64,000 nt of DNA from a bacterium (GTDB taxonomy: Bacteria; Electryoneota; RPQS01), in contig DASXUQ010000009.1 of the NCBI GenBank assembly GCA_036504735.1, positions 167,204 through 231,203 of the forward strand. Direction: 5' to 3'. The notes beneath the pieces are model-generated. The model saw only the letters and a program-made list of their open reading frames with translations. It made no database searches and was not told where the DNA came from. Each line of letters begins with the position of its first letter. Within the stretch, counting starts at the first letter, position 1. This document shows positions 61,513-64,000 of the stretch, one piece after another. The position numbers and the translations under genes were made by a program.

Positions 61513-62040
61513 TCACCATCCCATGCGTTTGCGCAGTTCGGTGACGTGCGCGACGTGGTGCGGGCCGTGCCAGGCATAGATGGCCAGCAGGAAATCGAGG
61601 CTGCGGACGCCTTCAAAATCGGGATGGCGGTAGCCACGGGCAAAATCACTCTCAGCCATCGCGCGCAGCACATGGACCCAGCGCTCATGCAGACATTCCA
61701 GAAAGCAGAGCGACGTGTGAATGGGTGTGCTGACCGAATCCGGCAGCATGGCCCACGCCGCTTCGTCGTAGGGCTTGACCATCGGGCTGTCTTCGGTGAG
61801 CGCCAGCTTGAAACGCGTGTAGGCATTCAGATGGCTGTCGGGCAGATGATGCACCACCTGCCGCACCGTCCAGCCGCCCTCGCGGTACGGAGTATCAAGC
61901 TGCGCGTCGGACAAACCCTGAACCGCTGCGCCGATCTGCTCGGGCGTGGCGGCAATCGTGTTAATCATTTCCTGCCGCAGAGACGGCGTCATTACTTGCG
62001 GCGGCGCGAATTTTCCAAGGGGGTAGCGGGGATCTTTCAT
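61513..62040 (-). CDS. YfiT-like DinB-family transferase
   Basis: This 175-residue protein has the YfiT/BstA signature: MKDPRYPLGKF at the start, WTVRQVVHHLPDSHLNAYTRFKLAL with the first His, and LLAIYAWHGPHHVAHVTELRKRM with HxxxH. The family includes bacillithiol-S-transferases and putative metal-dependent hydrolases. Length is normal. It is the third DinB-superfamily gene in this part of the window. The flanks are AT-word repeat (62039-62083) and TTCATCC word repeat. Confidence 0.9.
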   Translation of the reverse strand: MKDPRYPLGKFAPPQVMTPSLRQEMINTIAATPEQIGAAVQGLSDAQLDTPYREGGWTVRQVVHHLPDSHLNAYTRFKLALTEDSPMVKPYDEAAWAMLPDSVSTPIHTSLCFLECLHERWVHVLRAMAESDFARGYRHPDFEGVRSLDFLLAIYAWHGPHHVAHVTELRKRMGW

Positions 62041-62083
62041 AAAACGAAAAATCGAAAATAAAAAATTAGAAAATCGAACACAC
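62039..62083. repeat. AAAAATCG word repeat
   Basis: ATAAAACGAAAAATCGAAAATA then AAAAATTAGAAAATCGAACA. It is the spacer between two minus-strand genes and overlaps the ATG of the YfiT-like gene by 2 bp. Confidence 0.55.
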
Positions 62084-62088
62084 TGAAA

Positions 62089-62562
62089 TCAGGAGCGTTT
62101 TTGTCCTTCGGCGATCATGCCAACGGCCTTTTCGATGCGCGCGGCGCGGGTTTCGGCCTTCTTGGCTTCCTCGATCCAGCGCACGTATTCCTTCTTATGG
62201 GAATAAGCGAACTTCTCGAAGACTGCTTTGGCGGCCTTGTTCTTGTTCAGCGCCTTCTGAAAATCTTCCGGCGCCTCCACGGAGCGCTCGGCGGTGTCGC
62301 GCTCGAGGATCACGTGCACCACATCGCCTTCGCCTTTGCCAATCTTCTCGCGGATTGCCTTCAGCACACCCAACTGATGACAACCGCCGCCCATGTTGGC
62401 CAGCGAGCCGCGATAGGGCACGCCGTCGATCAAGGCATTGACCGGCACCCGTCCCTTGGTAGCGTAGATGTCCATGATTTTGGCAGGGACTTCCACCCAC
62501 GCGCCGCCGCCGTCACCGAAAATGAGCGGAGCTTTGAATTCCTGTTGGTCGGATTTGGGCAT
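62089..62562 (-). CDS. DUF1905 / YdeI (OmdA)-like protein
   Basis: This 157-residue protein joins a DUF1905 barrel (~5-90; WVEVPAKIMDIYATKGRVPVNALIDG and GCHQLGVLKAIREKIGKGEGD) to a C-terminal YdeI/OmpD-associated helix pair (~95-157; APEDFQKALNKNKAAKAVFEKFAYSHKKEYVRWIEEAKKAETRAARI). Such fusions are common; related YdeI proteins were linked with resistance to cationic peptides, but the biochemical role is unknown. Length and composition are normal. REP-like DNA precedes it. Confidence 0.9.
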   Translation of the reverse strand: MPKSDQQEFKAPLIFGDGGGAWVEVPAKIMDIYATKGRVPVNALIDGVPYRGSLANMGGGCHQLGVLKAIREKIGKGEGDVVHVILERDTAERSVEAPEDFQKALNKNKAAKAVFEKFAYSHKKEYVRWIEEAKKAETRAARIEKAVGMIAEGQKRS

Positions 62563-62584
62563 TGTTTTACACTACTCCGTTGCT

Positions 62585-62705
62585 TGTCATCCTGCAGCAT
62601 TGTCCCATTACTTTGTCATCCTGTAGACCGTCTTCGGGATACAGGATCTCTCTTCTCTGCTGCTTCCCGAGAGATCCTGCATTTGAAGCCAAATGCAGGA
62701 TGACA
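62585..62705. repeat. Relaxed REP-like repeats
   Basis: TTGTCATCCTG occurs at 62585 and 62611, and CCAAATGCAGGATGACAA at 62689-62708; GATCTCTC and GAGAGATC form a longer hairpin (62653-62676). They bracket the promoter region of the DUF1905 gene. Confidence 0.6.
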
Positions 62706-62732
62706 ATGCTGAGATAACCGCCACATTACGTA

Positions 62733-63740
62733 TTAGCTCACAAGAATGCGCGAGCCCCACCAGCTCAAGCTTTCATCATAGCGGTAGTGCGTCTGCATAT
62801 GGCCGGCGTTGAATTCGCGGTGCTCGATGGACAGGCCGGCGGCGCGGAGTTTTTTTACCAGAATGCGCGCTCCCCACTGCAGGTTGAATTCATCCTGCAT
62901 TCCGCATTCGATGTAGATGCCGCGGAGTTTGTGCAGGTTTTCGGTTACGGCACTTAACTGTGCCATGCGCACCGGATCATGCGCCAGCCAGCGCAACCAG
63001 ACGTCTTCCCGCAGTTCGGCGGTTTCCAGATCGAAAGGATAATCGAAGCCCCACGGGCTCTCGCGGTTGGGAGAATAGCAGGCAGCCATGGCGGTCACGT
63101 TCAGCGCCTGCATGTAACTTTTGGACATCGGTCCGGGTTGGCCGATCTTCCGGATAAATTCCTGCGGCCCGCCCGCCTTCTGCAACTCTCCTGCGGTGGC
63201 GGGGAAATCGGGCAGCAGGCTGTACTCGAAATAGCAATCTCCGCTGTGCATGATCATCCAGCCGAACAGATCGGGATGCCGCGCGGCCAGCACAAACGCG
63301 CCGAAGCCGCCGGAGGATTTTCCGGCAATCACCGTCTGCTCGGGCTTAAGTCCTGCGCGGAACGTGGCGCGCACCCACGGAATCACTTCTCCCGTGATGT
63401 GATCTTCATAATCGCCCACCGCGCTGCTGTTCAGATACTGGCTGCCGCCCAGCCGCGTGAAAGCATCGGGAAAAACGGCGACGCACGGTGGAAGCCGCTT
63501 TTCGGAAATCAGCCGCTCGATGCGCTGCGGCATGGTCTCGCCCCAGGGCATCCAGTTCAGATGCGAGAGACCCGATCCGGTGAAGCCCGCCAGAACCAGC
63601 AACAGCGGATAGTCCCGCGTGCCGTCATAGCCTTCAGGCAGATACACCGGAATCTCGCGCACGGCACTGTCGCCGAGGGGATTGCCCTCGAGGCAGCGGC
63701 TGTGCAGCGATTCGATGAGTAGTTGACCGTGAAGCTTCAT
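62733..63740 (-). CDS. Esterase of the alpha/beta-hydrolase fold (esterase D/feruloyl-esterase-like)
   Basis: This 335-residue enzyme has VYLPEGYDGTRDYPLLLVLAGFTGSG (oxyanion region), the nucleophile elbow GKSSGG with Ser142, an acid in YIECGMQDEFN and the histidine in GHMQTHYRYD. It should hydrolyse an acyl or carbohydrate ester. It has no signal peptide and is thus cytoplasmic, like many esterase D-type proteins. The ATG overlaps the stop of the T9SS gene by ATGA, so translation is coupled. Followed by REP-like DNA. Confidence 0.88.
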   Translation of the reverse strand: MKLHGQLLIESLHSRCLEGNPLGDSAVREIPVYLPEGYDGTRDYPLLLVLAGFTGSGLSHLNWMPWGETMPQRIERLISEKRLPPCVAVFPDAFTRLGGSQYLNSSAVGDYEDHITGEVIPWVRATFRAGLKPEQTVIAGKSSGGFGAFVLAARHPDLFGWMIMHSGDCYFEYSLLPDFPATAGELQKAGGPQEFIRKIGQPGPMSKSYMQALNVTAMAACYSPNRESPWGFDYPFDLETAELREDVWLRWLAHDPVRMAQLSAVTENLHKLRGIYIECGMQDEFNLQWGARILVKKLRAAGLSIEHREFNAGHMQTHYRYDESLSWWGSRILVS

Positions 63741-64000
63741 TTGATGAGCAGCACCTTGCGCGTCACGGCCTGGTCATCGGCGTTCAGCCGCACGAAATAC
63801 AACCCGCTGGCATGGCGAGCGGCGTCCCACGTGTGAATATGTCCGCCTGCCGCCGCATGGGTCTCGGTCAGCGTTTCCACTAAGCGGCCCGTCAGATCGT
63901 AGACGCGCAGCGAGACATTTCCGGCGCGAACGAGATCATAGCGGATTTCGAAGGTGGCATTACCGGGATTGGGCCAGACCGTCAGCGCAGGGCGGCTGGG
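63737..64000 (-). CDS. C-terminal part of a T9SS cargo protein (runs off the window)
   Basis: 87 codons are visible, reading LTVWPNPGNATFEIRYDLVR, VSLRVYDLTGRLVETLTE, ASGLYFVRLNADDQ and TRKVLLIK. This is a type A sorting tail; the motif is WPNPGN rather than YPNPFN. The stop TGA overlaps the start of the esterase gene. The remainder of the gene lies to the right of the window. Confidence 0.85.
   Translation of the reverse strand, partial: PSRPALTVWPNPGNATFEIRYDLVRAGNVSLRVYDLTGRLVETLTETHAAAGGHIHTWDAARHASGLYFVRLNADDQAVTRKVLLIK

Overview
The window (about 58% G+C by eye) looks like a chromosome fragment of an uncultured bacterium of the FCB superphylum (Fibrobacteres-Chlorobi-Bacteroidetes and related candidate phyla). 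The main reason is that eleven large secreted proteins end in a type IX secretion (Por/T9SS) type A sorting domain, with a YPNPFNP-type motif about 85 residues from the C-terminus and a basic KKMLLMK-like end. Housekeeping genes (tmRNA, gyrA, rex, two nth-like genes) support a chromosome. A phylum cannot be named from this sequence alone.

Layout. Positions 1-3035 are the integrase-proximal end of an integrative element: a replication-like protein, a pseudoknot-like structure with a small ORF, an excisionase-like HTH protein and a tyrosine recombinase. It abuts the 3' end of ssrA (tmRNA, minus strand, 3036-3392), a classic attachment site. Positions 3.7-28 kb are a minus-strand block of secreted proteins: right-handed beta-helix proteins, two metzincin-like metallopeptidases, PPC/lectin-like Cys-rich proteins and one cytosolic TPR protein, arranged as short operons each closed by a strong hairpin terminator. 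At 28.5-34.7 kb are a DUF486 membrane protein, a histone H1-like/SWIB fusion with a strong promoter, a lipoprotein, a homocysteine S-methyltransferase carrying an in-frame repeat insertion, and a KAP-family P-loop NTPase that lies inside the remains of a secreted-protein gene. Positions 34.8-45.8 kb (plus strand) carry three T9SS cargo proteins, two endonuclease III paralogues and a small membrane protein. Positions 45.9-54.2 kb hold a VOC protein, Rex, a polyprenyl-phosphate sugar transferase, a TPR protein and two retropepsin-like proteases flanking a Ycf48-like T9SS cargo. Positions 54.5-64 kb hold gyrA, a HepT/MntA toxin-antitoxin pair, three DinB-fold proteins, two tandem paralogues of unknown function, a PH-domain membrane protein, a small lipoprotein, a DUF1905 protein, an esterase and the truncated tail of a further T9SS cargo.

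The intergenic DNA is unusually rich in dispersed repeats. Several families are visible: large GC-rich palindromic mosaics, short REP-like hairpins, and long imperfect inverted repeats made of short tandem words (GAAATAGG, GCTGAAACG, AAAAATCG). Some of this repeat DNA has become coding: one composite repeat is translated inside the methyltransferase, and another word repeat encodes the hydrophobic core of a lipoprotein signal peptide.

The strongest candidates for something new are: (i) the KAP NTPase that replaces the middle of a T9SS cargo gene, leaving signal peptide and sorting tail on either side; (ii) the palindromic repeat inserted in frame in an enzyme gene, reminiscent of Rickettsia palindromic elements; (iii) an H-type pseudoknot just upstream of a ribosome-binding site in the integrated element. 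No complete new multigene defence system is evident.
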